The notes below the pieces were generated by a model. It did no database searches and was not told the DNA's origin. It worked only from the letters and a program-made list of their open reading frames with translations. Of a stretch of 64,000 bases of DNA, positions 1 to 11,499 are shown piece by piece; the first letter of the stretch is position 1, and each line of letters begins with the position of its first letter. The stretch is taken from positions 353,424,932-353,488,931 of the forward strand of contig JARYHS010008074.1 of assembly GCA_031002005.1 (NCBI GenBank), in the 5' to 3' direction. This stretch comes from Vandiemenella viatica. Its lineage: Eukaryota > Arthropoda > Insecta > Orthoptera > Morabidae. A program made the translations under genes and the position numbers.

Positions 1-520
1 GTTCTAATAGATATTTGAGCTTTGTCGAGAAAATAACAGGTTACATTATGCCGTGAATCTCCGCTCGAGTCAACCGGAAATTATCTTTTGAGGATTCTCT
101 TGTCACTGCAAAAGCCAGATGAGAGTTTCTTCTTTCCATATACTCACTTTTGCATAGTTTTATCAAACTCAGCTGCTGTTAAAGTAATAACAATTTTCCA
201 AGCTCGGCATCCCAATCTGATTCAGAAATCAAAAATCGAGTTTTTGCATCGACATGTTTTTGGTTACGCTTTATTGTCGGTTTCTCGCACAACACAACAA
301 TGCTTTCTAAATTGCCGCACGAAACTGCGCTCTAATATGCGCGAGTAACTGCCAGTCTGTGCTGCCCTGCCCTGCTCTGCGTTGCCCCTACTGCGCCACG
401 CAGCTCAATGTGCGCCCCGGGTAAAAGTGTTTGGCGGAGGGTGCATTGCACCTATCAGGAAAGGTAATGGTTTGGAAGGGATATACGGGATATGGCAGGT
501 AGCGCCCATGGGCTATTGTG
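1..520. other. intergenic, nothing recognised
   Basis: No coding region with conserved motifs, RNA gene or intact element was found. A pyrimidine-rich patch of short CTGCC/CTGCT runs lies near 355-400. Confidence 0.5.
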
Positions 521-585
521 AGGAACCATCTCAGCATTCGCCTGGAGCGATCTAGGGAAACCATGGAAATCCCAGATCAGGATGA
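521..585 (-). repeat. SINE fragment (tRNA-derived family)
   Basis: Shares the segment around 'gggaaaccatggaaa' and the preceding 'cctggag' block with better copies at 21294-21425 and 39650-39895. The B-box end is missing here, so this is a truncated copy. Orientation follows the other copies, whose Pol III B-box-like sequence reads on the minus strand. Confidence 0.6.
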
Positions 586-629
586 GTGATTGAATCTTTG
601 CTTTTCTAGCGGCAATCGTAGAGGATTGT

Positions 630-655
630 GGTTAGGCTGAAATGCAACCTGGACC
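630..655 (+). repeat. dispersed 26-bp motif (GGTTAGGYTGAAATGC-type)
   Basis: One of several copies of a short motif, roughly ggttaggttgaaatgc followed by rcctggacc. Other copies lie near 8720, 34640 (+) and near 10670, 10790, 11355, 33700, 34025 and 51410 (-). At 8.7 kb it joins units of a degenerate tandem repeat, so the solitary copies are probably relics of the same family. An AAAT-type short repeat follows at about 752-768. Confidence 0.55.
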
Positions 656-779
656 ATGTTGACAACTGATACTTTTTGCTGCAGCACAAGGGACGATTAA
701 TTACAATGAGCCCAGAGGTCTTTCCTCAGCGGGGATCCATGAAACAAGATTGATAAATAAATAAATATAACAATTCTGT

Positions 780-1890
780 TTAGTTAAGCAACTGCAGAGA
801 AATGAATTGCCATAACACTCCGTTAAACCAGAGGTGGCCTTTCGGGGTGGCGAACAGGACAATCGCCCGGAGCCTCGCGCCTCAACCAGAATATAAAAAA
901 ATTTATATTGAAAGAAAATTATCTTTTGCTATTAGTGATAACAATGAAATAAAGTTAGTCAGTTAATAGTAAAGTATATATTAATAGTAATAAGTATTTA
1001 ATCCAAAGTTCTAATTTAGATTTATTCAATGACACATTCGTATATAAAGTAAGATTAACGGTATCAAAATTAAATAATTTATCTGCGATTTTTTTTTATT
1101 TAACTGCAAAACAGTCGCAAAAATCATTATTATTTGAATATCGCGCCTCGCGTGTAAGAAAATCCATTTGAACGTTCGGTTATGTTACTTTCATCTGTTT
1201 TGTTTTATGCTCGGAGAATCTCGGGTTTCATTTCGTTCGTCAACTCTTGTCTTCTTACGCTTATTTTGCTAGCAGCTGTTAGGTTGAGACACTCTTCACC
1301 GAAACTACTCCGCACCGACAATCGGCCGAATGAAGGCTCACCCCTCCTGTGTTCACACTTCTCCGTAGCTCTCGGTTGTGTGACGAACGTGTTCCCCCTG
1401 ATGTTTTCAGTTTCCTTTAACGTTTTCATATTGTTGTTTTCATAAAAGTGAGTTAGGTGCCACAGCCAGAGATGCCAACTATGCTCTGTTGTATTGTTGT
1501 TTATTTTGCGTAGAGGTACTTTATAATCTACGAAAGAAATAACGTAGTTTCAAATATTTTATTTACCCGACCCACGTTATCACCTCACTGATGATCTTTT
1601 ATTTACAAAAATAATATCCAAACCCAATCTTAAAAAACTATCATTAAAAGTTTTTCTCGCGCTGTACTGGATTGAAAGGATCTCTCGTTTCTGAACGCAA
1701 TTTCAATGAAATGTCAAACGTCAATCACTTCGCACTTGACGTGTTTGGTTTGTTTGAGGTTACTTTCGATTCACACGATACTTTTTATTAATAAAGAATG
1801 AGGTCATGACATATTTTATGCAGGGACGTATTTAGCCATAGGCTACATAGGATGTAGCTAGGGGCCCGCATCACAAAAAAGGCCTGCGCC
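780..1890. other. AT-rich spacer
   Basis: No recognisable gene. At 1821 a sequence beginning CAGGGACGTA, followed by a 'aggggcccg' patch, resembles the terminus of a hAT element. No partner end or target duplication was identified, so no element is called. Confidence 0.4.
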
Positions 1891-1892
1891 AC

Positions 1893-4260
1893 ATGCAAAA
1901 AAAGGGGGGGAGAGCTGTGGAACCACCTGAGCAAAGGGAAGCTCGGGTGAGGATAAATCAGGCGACAGAGAGACTCCGACAGGGTAACCTGCTATTGGGG
2001 GCGTTTAATTATGATCCTCAGTGCGGTTACCATACACATCCGAATGTTCTGATTGGGAAGATGGATGTAGTATGCGGTTATTGTCAAGTAAATAAATTCC
2101 GAAGTGAACCTGCTGGAATGTGTTATTCGAATGGGAGAGTAAATTTGACACCTCTTCCAATGCCACCTGCTCCACTGAGTTTGTACATTTCTGGAAATAA
2201 CCCTGAACCGAAGCATTTTTTTAAAAAACACCGGGAAGTACAATTCTGGCTTCCAGATGACTTCGTTTGGGGCAAACGTAATCATCGGAGAAGGATTCAT
2301 ACCTACATTTAACGTGCAGGGACAAATTTACCATCGTACAGGCTCTGTCCTTCCACTTCCCAAAATTCTTACAAATTTATTTCGTGGGCTATGAAGAATC
2401 GCAAGCTGATCGACGGTGTGAAACGATACCCGAAACTCGACGAGAGTTTGTTTTAAATCTGCAAATACTGTTTCATTCACGGAATTACTTAATTAGGCTG
2501 TTAAAGACAGCTTTGTAAAGGATGCAAACTGATGAATACAAGGAGGTGATAAAACGTCCGCAAGGAACACATGAGCGACGGTTTAATGCACCCACAATCA
2601 TCGAAGGCGCCATTGTAATTTCCGGACAAGACTGTGATAGGCGAAATATCGTCTTACAGAGGAGGATAGAAGGTTTACAGCGGATATCTGAAACGCACCG
2701 TTCATAAGATGCTTTACAATACCCACTAATATTTTTGGAAGGAGATGATGGCTACCATTTCGACGTCGTGCAACCAGATCCCTACACTGGACAAACCACT
2801 CAGAAGTAAGTACGTCGACGGCTTTCTAAGCTTATCGCTTCATGGAACGTGACAATTCTTCCAGCCACATACTCAAGTGCTGAGATCTTTTTCATCAATT
2901 TGTGATCGACATGTACGCGAAAGTGGAAACTGAGCGCCTTCTGTTCATCAAGCTAAATAAGAAACAGCTACGAGCCGACTACTATATTCATCTGCGGTAC
3001 ACAATCGCCAGTGACAGGAACGTTGGAGACATTGGCAGGATGGCCATTCTGCCAGTGACGTTTACGGGGAGTCCAAGGCATATGCACTAGTACGCACAAG
3101 ACTCAATGGCAACTGTACGCCCACAAAGCCATCCAGATCTATTCATCACATTTACATGTAATCCAGCATGAGAGGACATCACTGAAAACCTGTTCCCCGG
3201 CCAGAGTGCAAACTGGCCGACATGACATCATAGCAAGAGTGATCAAACAGAAATGGCAAAACTTATTGATGTCATTAAAAATTGTAATATTTTTGGGGAA
3301 GTTCTATGCTGGATGCTGTCGAGTGGCAGAAAAGAGTTCTTCCCCACGCGCACATTTTAGTTTGGCTTAAGGAGAAAAATTTACCTATCGACATCCACAT
3401 GCTCATATAAGCGGAGCTACCTGACCCTGACAAAGATCCTTTATTCTTCGATGTTGTATAGTAAAATATGATTCATGGACCTTGTGGGTCGTTCAATTCT
3501 CATTCCGTCTACATGAAAGACGAAAACTGTATGAAATGGTACCCGCGGCCGTTTGTGAATGATACACAAACTGGATATGACGGTTACCCTGTGTACAGAC
3601 GATGCAGCCCTGACAACGGAAGATTCGAAAAAAAGTCACTGTTAAGAACGATAATCGGTTGACTGAAGTTGAAATAGACAACAGGTGAGTTGTACCATAC
3701 TCCCCAATCCTGTCAACAATGTTCCAGGTCCACGTAAAAGTAGAACACTGCAGCTCGGTGATGTCCATCAAATACATTTGTAAGTACGTCAACAAAGGCA
3801 GTGACATGGCAGTTTTTGGCCTCGAGGATCCCAATGCAGAGGACGAGGTAACGCAATATCAACTGGTGTAGTACATTAACAGTAACGAAGCTATGTGGCG
3901 ACTTCTCAATTTCCCGATACACGAACGCTATCCGAGGGTCTTCCACTTAAGTGTTCATCTAGTAAATGGACAACGAGTTTGTTTCACCGAAGCTACAGCA
4001 CGCGAAAGAGCACTGCAACTGCAAAACACAACCTTAACAGCATTCTTCAAACTCTGCGAAGAGGATCCCTTTGCCGAAACGTTGTTATATGGGTAGGTGC
4101 CGAAATACTTCACGTGGCAAATATCCACAATAACATTCTGTAGACAAAAATAGGTTGAGCGACTGACCGAACATCCAGGCGTATTTATGACTGACGCCAC
4201 TGGACGTGTAGGCTATCTACAGCTACTTGCAGATGCAAAGACATCTTCAGTAAAGTTGCT
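1893..4260 (+). pseudogene. Helitron Rep region, copy 1 (degenerate)
   Basis: Conceptual translation across several frames gives the N-terminal and Rep part of a Helitron replicase/helicase, the protein that mobilises rolling-circle transposons. In order: a cysteine-bearing N-terminal stretch (CGYCQVNKF, 1990-2200); the block with ERRFNAP and ISETHRS (2570-2705); FHQFVIDMYAKVE (2890-2940); the HUH metal-binding motif H-A-H at 3345-3353; MIHGPCGS (3468-3490); and the two-tyrosine motif Y-I-C-K-Y at 3773-3787. Many stops and frameshifts break it, and no helicase part follows. It is closely related to copy 2 at 12.5-20.3 kb. Termini were not located. The gene is dead. Confidence 0.85.
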
Positions 4261-4609
4261 TTTATAGCTTCGAAACGAAAGATAATTTCTATTAGAAATG
4301 AGACTAAAAGGAGATTAAAAAGATTGAAGACTTTTTAAAAACCATTTTGCTTTCGCGAAGGTATCATCTTACTAACTTTTTGTCTCGTTCAAAAAACACA
4401 GCAGTACCCTAAATTGTTCAGAATAGTTTTCAAGGAACATATACGACAAAAAGACCGCAGCTGTCTGTAGTGATTCAAAACAAGCCTGGTGTTTCGATGA
4501 ACCACGTACGAAGACAACACTCTAATAAATCTCTTTTTACATGTACTTTTTTCATAGTGTCTTGATCAACCAAGTTTAACGAGTGAACGATGCAGTGCAC
4601 ATGAATTGC

Positions 4610-4815
4610 CCTTGGGGGCGTCCATTAATTACGTGAGGTGAAATGTGGGGGGGGGGGGTTCCGGCGAAATCTCAACAAGAAGAAATGGGGGGGGGGGTCT
4701 CCTGAAAATCTCACGTCATCTTAGGGGAGGGGGTTCTGATCAGATCTCACCAAATCTCTGCAGAAAGAGGGGGAGGTCAGGAATTCCGGAAAAACACCTC
4801 ACGTAATTAATGGAT
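4610..4815. mobile_element. MITE of about 206 bp with 21-bp TIRs
   Basis: Terminal inverted repeats at 4620-4640 and 4795-4815 match at 20 of 21 positions (core ccattaattacgtgaggtg). The interior is G-rich with two long G runs and has no ORF. The flanks carry aattgc at 4604-4609 and 4816-4821, a plausible target-site duplication. This is a non-autonomous DNA transposon; the superfamily is not certain. Confidence 0.65.
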
Positions 4816-4829
4816 AATTGCTTCGATAA

Positions 4830-6220
4830 CTTTAATCCACAATACCGACGGTCAGTAAGCAATTTAACATCAGAAGCACTATCTGCATATTAACCCGTAC
4901 ACATCTTGATATTTATGTTGAATCTTCTGAGTACTGCAGTCATTGAAAATTTCAAACTAATTTTGTCGGATGTTGTCGATAACGTTTCCCGGAGGCCTCG
5001 AGTATATTACACTTTGCAATAATGTAACAAGAAGAATATGACTTGATCATTACTAGAATAATCGTTATTTTTATCACCCATAACTGAATAATATACCGCA
5101 TTTTGTACTAGTTTGATTATTTTATGCAGTACTTCGTCACTCAAAGTTGCACACGAATTGTTAGTGATATCGTGTGGTAACCGTCCATATTTGTTGCCTT
5201 GATAATATCCTGTGATCACAGCTACAACGTCGAATGTAGTTTGAATATTCGCCATCGTGGTCCCTTATGTCTAGGCCTAAACGATTTGTTTTCATATCTT
5301 GTAGTTTACTTTTTGACAGTATGCAGTGTATACTGACGCCACGTTCTAAACTGGTTTTATGCAATACACAAAAACAGTGAGCTTCGGGATTTTCATGCTT
5401 TGTAAACTTTTATTTCATGATGAAAAACTACCTTGAGTGAGTGCCCTAATGTACTCATCTCCTCTTGATGATGTTTTCGGCGCAGAAACAGCAACTAGTC
5501 ACGGTTTCTTTACAGGTTTGCCAAAACACATTTTCTATATCTTCATTATTTTAGCAGCCATGGAATAGTTTCCTGTCACTTACTTCGAAAATTGTGCCTT
5601 TTCTTCGGTTCAAAAGAATTTGCAGAATAACATCTTCTGGTTATGTCTGTTGAGCTGTACTAAGATGAGAAGAGTGGAGCGTTCTTCAGGTTACGATTTC
5701 GAAGGCGAATTTATCTATCCAAACTAATATTTTCCGAAATAAACACGATAACATTAAGCGCAGCGGGCTCTCAAAGCACAGCTTTATTTACCAGCTCGAT
5801 TAAGACTGAGTGAGACACCTGAGACAGAGATGCGAATGGCGGCCGCGAAAGCGCCGCAGCGCGACGGACGGGTGAGCCGCGGTGGATGACGGGCTGGGAT
5901 TTGCACTCGGTAGCGCGGGGTCGAATTGCTTGACTTGCTTGTGTGCGGCTCTATAACAAATCAAACCACACAGTAGATAGTGTTAGGTATGGTCTTACGT
6001 AGTGTTTATATTCTCCTTGGAATGACGTGCACATTCATATCGTAAGCAAGTGCAACCTAGTCGAGACGGCTTGCCTCGCCAGGCGGCGCGTGACATAGGT
6101 AATATAGGTGTTGCTCGAAGTTGATTACTGATAAGTGTTGACGACTATGTTCATGGGTGCTCCGCACCCCCTATTCATCTCTCATGGGTGCCAGAGCCCC
6201 CGAGCACCCACAGAGTCGGC
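4830..6220. other. intergenic; CpG-rich patch
   Basis: No gene recognised. A short GC- and CpG-rich patch at about 5825-5955 stands out from the AT-rich surroundings and may come from an element's leader. Minus-strand open frames at 5007-5364 have no recognisable motifs. Confidence 0.35.
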
Positions 6221-6226
6221 GCCCTG

Positions 6227-6358
6227 CACACAGACCACAAATCCCTATCCTTTTTGAGTAAGTGTAAATTAACCCATAGTCAGTTGACGCAAAGGGCCCT
6301 TTTTCTGCAGGGATTCAATTATGAAATTAAATACATCCCGGGTGATCTGATTTTGACC
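6227..6358 (+). pseudogene. Ty3/gypsy-type RNase H fragment
   Basis: The translation begins HTDHKSL and continues through CKLTHSQLTQRAL to a YEIKYIPGD end. This is the start of the RNase H domain that follows reverse transcriptase in Ty3-type retrotransposons (TDHK, then LTRWAL-like, then Y-x-I-x-Y-I-P-G). Only about 44 residues remain, with no flanking reverse transcriptase or integrase. It is a small pol scrap. Confidence 0.8.
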
Positions 6359-6379
6359 ATTCAACTAGCTCTGTAATAC

Positions 6380-7198
6380 TCCCCAAACTCATGTATTTTG
6401 TTGTGAGCAGCCTTCATGTGTAGCATTTACTTACAATACCTCCTGACTTCATCCTTAAACTGTTACCTTACTGTTCATCATCCTGTCACTTATCTCTTTT
6501 ACTTTGTCTCTCAACTATCCTCACTCTGCTTCTATTCTTCCTTATCAGAATCCTCTCCTTACTTCTACCTTGTCCTTTGCACTTTGTCTCTCTTAAAAAA
6601 TATTCAACTTCGTCCAGCATTAAAAAAAGTTCTTGCTTTGTTCCACTATATTACAGTTAGGCAAAGGCTTGGGTTGGGCTGGTATTTGCCAGGGTATCTC
6701 TGTAGTTAATGGCAGATGATGCTGGTCTCAGGGATAAGCTCCCATCAAATTATATTTGAAGGTTATAATGCTATCATCCCCATGTTGCTGGTGCCTCACA
6801 AATATGACTTGTGCTTTATAAGCGTCAGTATAAACACACCCAGTTGTCAGTGGAAGTGTACTATGCTACATATGGACTGAGTGAATACCAAGGAAGTACT
6901 CTTGCCCCATAATAAAAGATGATATAGACATAACATAGTTCTTTACGTGGAAAACGGTAGGACATAAAACTACTTATCTATCTATCTATATCTATAAAAT
7001 GAAAACCGGAGATATTTGAAATATAAAAACTCGGAATATATGGAGCAGATTTCGGTGGGGTTTTCACCGTTTTAAAGCTTAGAATCTTAATTCAGTTGTC
7101 TGACATGTCTTATGTTTCAACGTTAAATAATGTTGGAGCATTAAATGAAATTCTGAACGTATGGTGAGGAATACCGCAGGAGGAACCACTAGATGCTG
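6380..7198. other. spacer with TATC microsatellite
   Basis: Pyrimidine-rich sequence at 6480-6600 and a short tctatctatctatatc run near 6978-7000. The bases after that run (ataaaatgaaaaccgg) resemble Helitron 5' ends, but no matching 3' end was identified. Confidence 0.35.
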
Positions 7199-7206
7199 CA
7201 TACTAT

Positions 7207-8144
7207 CATGGAGGAAGGAATATATTCCTTCTAGGGATGATCGATATTCATCGATGCTTATCTCGAAACATCGATGTTTCGACTTCGATAACATCGACAC
7301 ATCGATGTTATGAAAATAAAATATCGAAACGTCAATATATTCTTTAGGGCCATCTAGCGTGGATTGGATGTACTAGCTAGATGACTATCAAGTTCAACTA
7401 TTTTACACTAGGTGACACTGATCAACGTAACCGGAGTAGGCCGTACGAATAGTTGTATCATTGCATTTCCTAAGGGATTAAAAAAAATACTGTCAACTTC
7501 AACGCTCGCGTCATTCTTGTAAGTGCGCGTGTGTTGTGAGTGAACTTGTGTAGCGAAGCGAATTTAATTTGCTATTCATATTGTTAATAACGAAATAACA
7601 GGTATTATTCTGCATTGTATTATTTCTTTGGCCAGTAACTTTTGCGGTAATATAACCCAACAATGTAGGTACCATGAGTCTGTTCACTGTATTATTTCCC
7701 ACTTTTTAGGTTATTTTGTGTAAAAAGTGGATACATTGCCCGAGATTAAATATTTCCTGGTTGCTGCTTCTGTTTTGCATTGAAGGAGTATTAAGGATTC
7801 CCTTTTCGGTGTCGGTTGGCTTTGCCTGCAGCTGAGTGAATTACTAGATGCTTAACGCTTTTTGTATTGCATGGTGGACCAGTGATGGAGGGATTACGTA
7901 GGGTTAGGAATGAGCAATATTAATAGATATTGGCGAAATATTGTACTGTATTTTCAATAACAATAAGCACATTTAATAAATAGAATAGACAATATTACTT
8001 CCTACCGAAAACATCGATGTTTTAGACATATCGATGTTTTTCTATCGATGTTTATCGCATATCGATACTTTTGAATCGATTTTAACATCGATGTCAATAT
8101 CGATGTTTTTCTAATATCGATCATCCCTAATTCCTTCCTCCATG
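7207..8144. mobile_element. TIR-only 32-bp palindromic element, split by a MITE
   Basis: If the hAT MITE at 7232-8129 and one copy of its 8-bp duplication are removed, the remaining 32 bases (7207-7231 joined to 8138-8144) form a perfect palindrome. Its half is catggaggaaggaata. That is also the outer end of the 27-bp TIR of the 1708-bp element at 8162-9869. Flanks carry catactat (7199-7206) and catactac (8145-8152), an 8-bp target duplication with one mismatch. The simplest reading is an insertion of the same family in which only the two terminal repeats remain. Confidence 0.75.
7232..8129. mobile_element. hAT-type MITE, 898 bp
   Basis: Ends are perfect 16-bp inverted repeats, tagggatgatcgatat at 7232-7247 and its complement at 8114-8129. 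They are flanked by an exact 8-bp duplication, attccttc (7224-7231 and 8130-8137). Subterminal regions are dense in catcgatg/atcgat motifs. There is no transposase ORF, so it is non-autonomous. Eight-bp duplications and the tagggatg end fit the hAT superfamily. Confidence 0.9.
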
Positions 8145-8161
8145 CATACTACGCACTAAAC

Positions 8162-9869
8162 CATGGAGGAAGGAATATATGGAGACGACGCAAGGGACCT
8201 TCGCCACATACTGGAGTGAAACCGGGTGGAGACAAGTGGGGAGGGGAGGCCGCCATATTGCTTGACCAGAGAAACACGGAAATATACACAAAAACCTCAA
8301 GCGAATCATAAGACAACCGTGGCACCGCAATTTGATGATGGATTATTATGTAACTCGACGAGACACATCAAAAATGAAGAATAAATCTTTTTGATATCGT
8401 GCTTAGTTCTCGAGATATACTGTCTCGGTTGAAATTCAGAAGAAACATGTCCCCCACGTCAAATTTGGTGATAGATTCTTATATAACACGACGATACAAA
8501 TCGAAAATAAAGAATAAAATTTTTCGATATATCGCTTAGTTCGCGAGATATACTGTCTCAAAAGTGAGGTTGTTAGGTTATGAGGGGATTCAACGATAAC
8601 CGTGGCGCCGCAATTTGATGACGAATTCTTATGTAACTCGATGAGACAAACTGAAAGTATAAAATAATTTTTTTGGTATCTGGATTAGTTCTCGAGATAT
8701 TGTACCTTAAAATTGACGTGGTTAGGTTGAAATGCGGCCTGGACCAAAAAAACTATCGCCATATCCATATTTGATGATGAATTCGGACGTAACTTAATGA
8801 GCAGGTAATTCTTTTTAACTTGAATATCAAACTGTTTATTTCTACAGTCCTTAAATTTTAGTTGATGTTCAAATAGTTTATATTTTCACATTCTATTTCA
8901 GTAATTGACAAGGAAGATTTCAAACTCTAGAAATATACTTGTAGACATATTTACAAACAGAAACAAGTCATATCTGAAATTTTAAAAATAGCATAAATCA
9001 ATGATAAGAACTTTAAAAAAAATAATACTTCATAAAACCTCATAGTTTCTGAGCTTACTTAGAAGATATTGTACTTTTAGTGGGCTACATAAATTTGCTA
9101 GAAAAATCAGAGAATTCATAAATCAGAAGCTAACAGCTAATAATAAATAAATTGTTTGTTCCCTTCTGGTATACACCGCATTTCAACCTGCCAACATTTC
9201 CATTATTATTGCCGCTACAAAACCAAACTATGTAGACACATCTAAACACAAGAAATGCATCGCGAACTACATTTCCGTCAACAAAGTTTATTTCATCACG
9301 TTTAGTAGTTCGCACAGCACAAATTATCACGATTAATTTCATCGTGCAATTTCAGTGTAAACTTAAACGTGAGTAATGCATGCAGAATACCATATTCACT
9401 GTGTCGCGATGTAAACATGACCCGTTTAAATTAAATTTCCAACATTTGTCTACAATAAGGCTAGCTTTTCAGGTGCAAAATAGTACATATGCTAATTGTC
9501 TACACTACACCAACAAAAATTTGAGATTAATATGATCCTATTGAGAGCAATGAATAAATTTATAGCGAATGGCACTAATGTTGCGGTTGCCTGTCAGATA
9601 CTTCAAGAACGATAATTACAATGTGACTTACTTATGAAACGCTATTCCAGGTTTTTTCCTATCTCGTCTGTTTGTGCAACCATATGCATTACCACTTGGC
9701 ATTATAGAAAACTTTAGAATATTAGAAAATGAAATATTCTCAGCAGCTGACACAGTGCAAACAGCCCAATGTTTTGGTTCTCCTACGATGTCCGCCACGC
9801 AGGCACAGTTTTTTCACGAGGTTTCACGGATTTCGCGGTATCTCGTCTCCATATATTCCTTCCTCCATG
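8162..9869. mobile_element. non-autonomous TIR element, 1708 bp
   Basis: Perfect 27-bp TIRs at 8162-8188 and 9843-9869 (outer end catggaggaaggaatatat), flanked by an exact 8-bp duplication cactaaac (8154-8161 and 9870-9877). The duplication length suggests hAT or another 8-bp superfamily. No transposase is recognisable inside. The left third contains four degenerate tandem units (8321-8800). It lies one base from the target duplication of the TIR-only relative at 7207-8144. Confidence 0.9.
8321..8800 (+). repeat. degenerate tandem repeat, about 135-155-bp unit, 4 units
   Basis: Units begin near 8321, 8456, 8601 and 8755. Each contains a version of gcaatttgatgatgaattc, then a 'taactcgatgagac' block, then 'cttagttctcgagatat'. 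The third unit ends in the ggttaggttgaaatgc motif found elsewhere in the window. The start of a further plus-strand unit lies at 11190-11290. Confidence 0.75.
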
Positions 9870-9883
9870 CACTAAACACACAA

Positions 9884-9964
9884 CTAAAATTAAATGTAAA
9901 GAACCTGGCAGTATGGCCGACCAGGCCAAAAGCCAACATAAATAAATAAATAAAAATAAATAAC
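9884..9964 (+). repeat. retroposon tail-like (AAAT)n tract
   Basis: A short unique segment runs into a taaataaataaata tract, as at the 3' end of many non-LTR retrotransposons or SINEs. The element itself was not identified. Confidence 0.4.
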
Positions 9965-10197
9965 TACAATACAATATCTCTGACCATAGCCTTTAATGAG
10001 CAATTTACAATAATAACCACACTGAACAAAACTTGAAACATTATTTCCTTTAATACGGGGTGTTTAGTTTTTAAACGCCACCGATGGCCGTATTGAATGC
10101 GAGGAATGAAGAACGAAAAATCAGTAGAGATTTTCTTTGCCTCCGATTTCTGACAATGTCTTTGACCATTAGCTTTAGTACATGTCTCTGATATCAA

Positions 10198-10277
10198 TGT
10201 TTAGTGTTCTGGCAATTATTTACGATAATTTTCTGGATGTTTAGTGTTCTGGCAATTATTTACGATAATTTTCTGGA
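10198..10277 (+). repeat. exact 40-bp tandem duplication
   Basis: Bases 10198-10237 are repeated exactly at 10238-10277 (unit begins tgtttagtgttctggcaatt). No ORF is associated. Confidence 0.9.
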
Positions 10278-10619
10278 TAAATTACGTTGAATTATACAGG
10301 TAAAACTAATAATACAATATCTCTGGCGTTAGTTAACGTTTAACTGATTTTTTTTTTTTTTTTTTTTTTTACTATTGATTGTGTTTTTCAGTATTGGATT
10401 TTCTATTTGGCTAAAATTTCAGGCGCTTGGAGCTTACAGATTCATTTCGTTCGTAGTAATTATTTCATACGCTGATGGTTTTTTTTTTATCATTAGAATT
10501 TTCTATTAAATAAAACTTCAGTGTTGAAAATAATAACGGCTTAGGACAACTGAACATTTTTTCGGAAAAATTATTTATAGTTTCTTTTCTTTTGACAATC
10601 GCTAGAAAGAAACACCCTT

Positions 10620-11480
10620 TGTACTTATCCAGCGTGTAATGCGTTGTGACTCTGTCAAACTTTTCTCTGGTCCAGGTTGCCTTTCAAACTAACCACCTCA
10701 TATTAGAGATTCAATATCTCAATGTATCTCGTCAAGTTAGATAAGAATACTTCGTCGATTTGGCTTATTCGAAATTTTTTTCACGTCCAGGTCGCATTTC
10801 AATCTAACCATGTCAGCTGTGAGATAACATTGAACAAGAAGGGTAATCGATTATGTATTAAACCTTTAGTGTCGAGAATAATAACGGCTTAGGACAACTT
10901 AAAGATTTTTTTTTTTTGTATTTACGCTGATGATTTTTTTGGTAGTAAGCTGCAATTCTGTCCTATACGCGTGTGTTTCTGACGTACTCTAGCTTTTATT
11001 CATTTTGTATTTTATCGCTTTGTTTAGTAATGCAATGGTTTTTAACATAAAATGTTATGTCTGTACTGTTGGAAAGTAACCTATTATGACAACTGAACGT
11101 TTTTTGGCATTACTTTCTGCGCTAAACACTTGAGTTTTTATTCATTTAATAATTTATTGAAATGTTTAGTAATGCAGTTTTTACGTCAACCGTTTCGCCG
11201 CAATTTGATGATGAATTCTTATATAACTGAATGAGACAGTTATAAAGTAAAAAAAATACACATCTCGCTTAGCTTTCGAGATATCGAAAGTCAACAATTA
11301 CTTATAGGTTCTTTTCTTTTGACATTGTCCAGCGTGTAGAACTTTGCGACTTTGGGAAATTTGTTTCTGGTCCAGTTTGCATTTCAAACTATCAACCTCA
11401 ATTTACAGATACATTATCTCATGGACAAAGCACTTTTAATGTGTCTCGAGAAGTTAGATAAGAATTCATTGTCTGGTTTA
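10620..11480 (-). repeat. tandem-repeat family relics, mainly minus strand
   Basis: Reverse-oriented copies of the ggttaggttgaaatgc/cctggacc motif lie near 10670, 10790 and 11355. Each is followed, on the minus strand, by 'ttatctaacttgacgaga'-type sequence like the units at 8.3-8.8 kb. A plus-strand unit start (gccgcaatttgatgatgaat) lies at 11190. The phrase ataataacggcttaggacaac also occurs twice, near 10530 and 10880. Confidence 0.6.
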
Positions 11481-11499
11481 ACGAGAAGTGTAGACGATA

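Noticed and set aside
88..348. 86-codon open frame near the window start
   Set aside because: Starts at a non-ATG codon, has no motif and no coding signal. Chance frames of this size are common here.
5007..5364. Minus-strand overlapping frames of 67-82 codons
   Set aside because: Overlapping frames with no recognisable domain; neither is favoured and no element boundary supports them.
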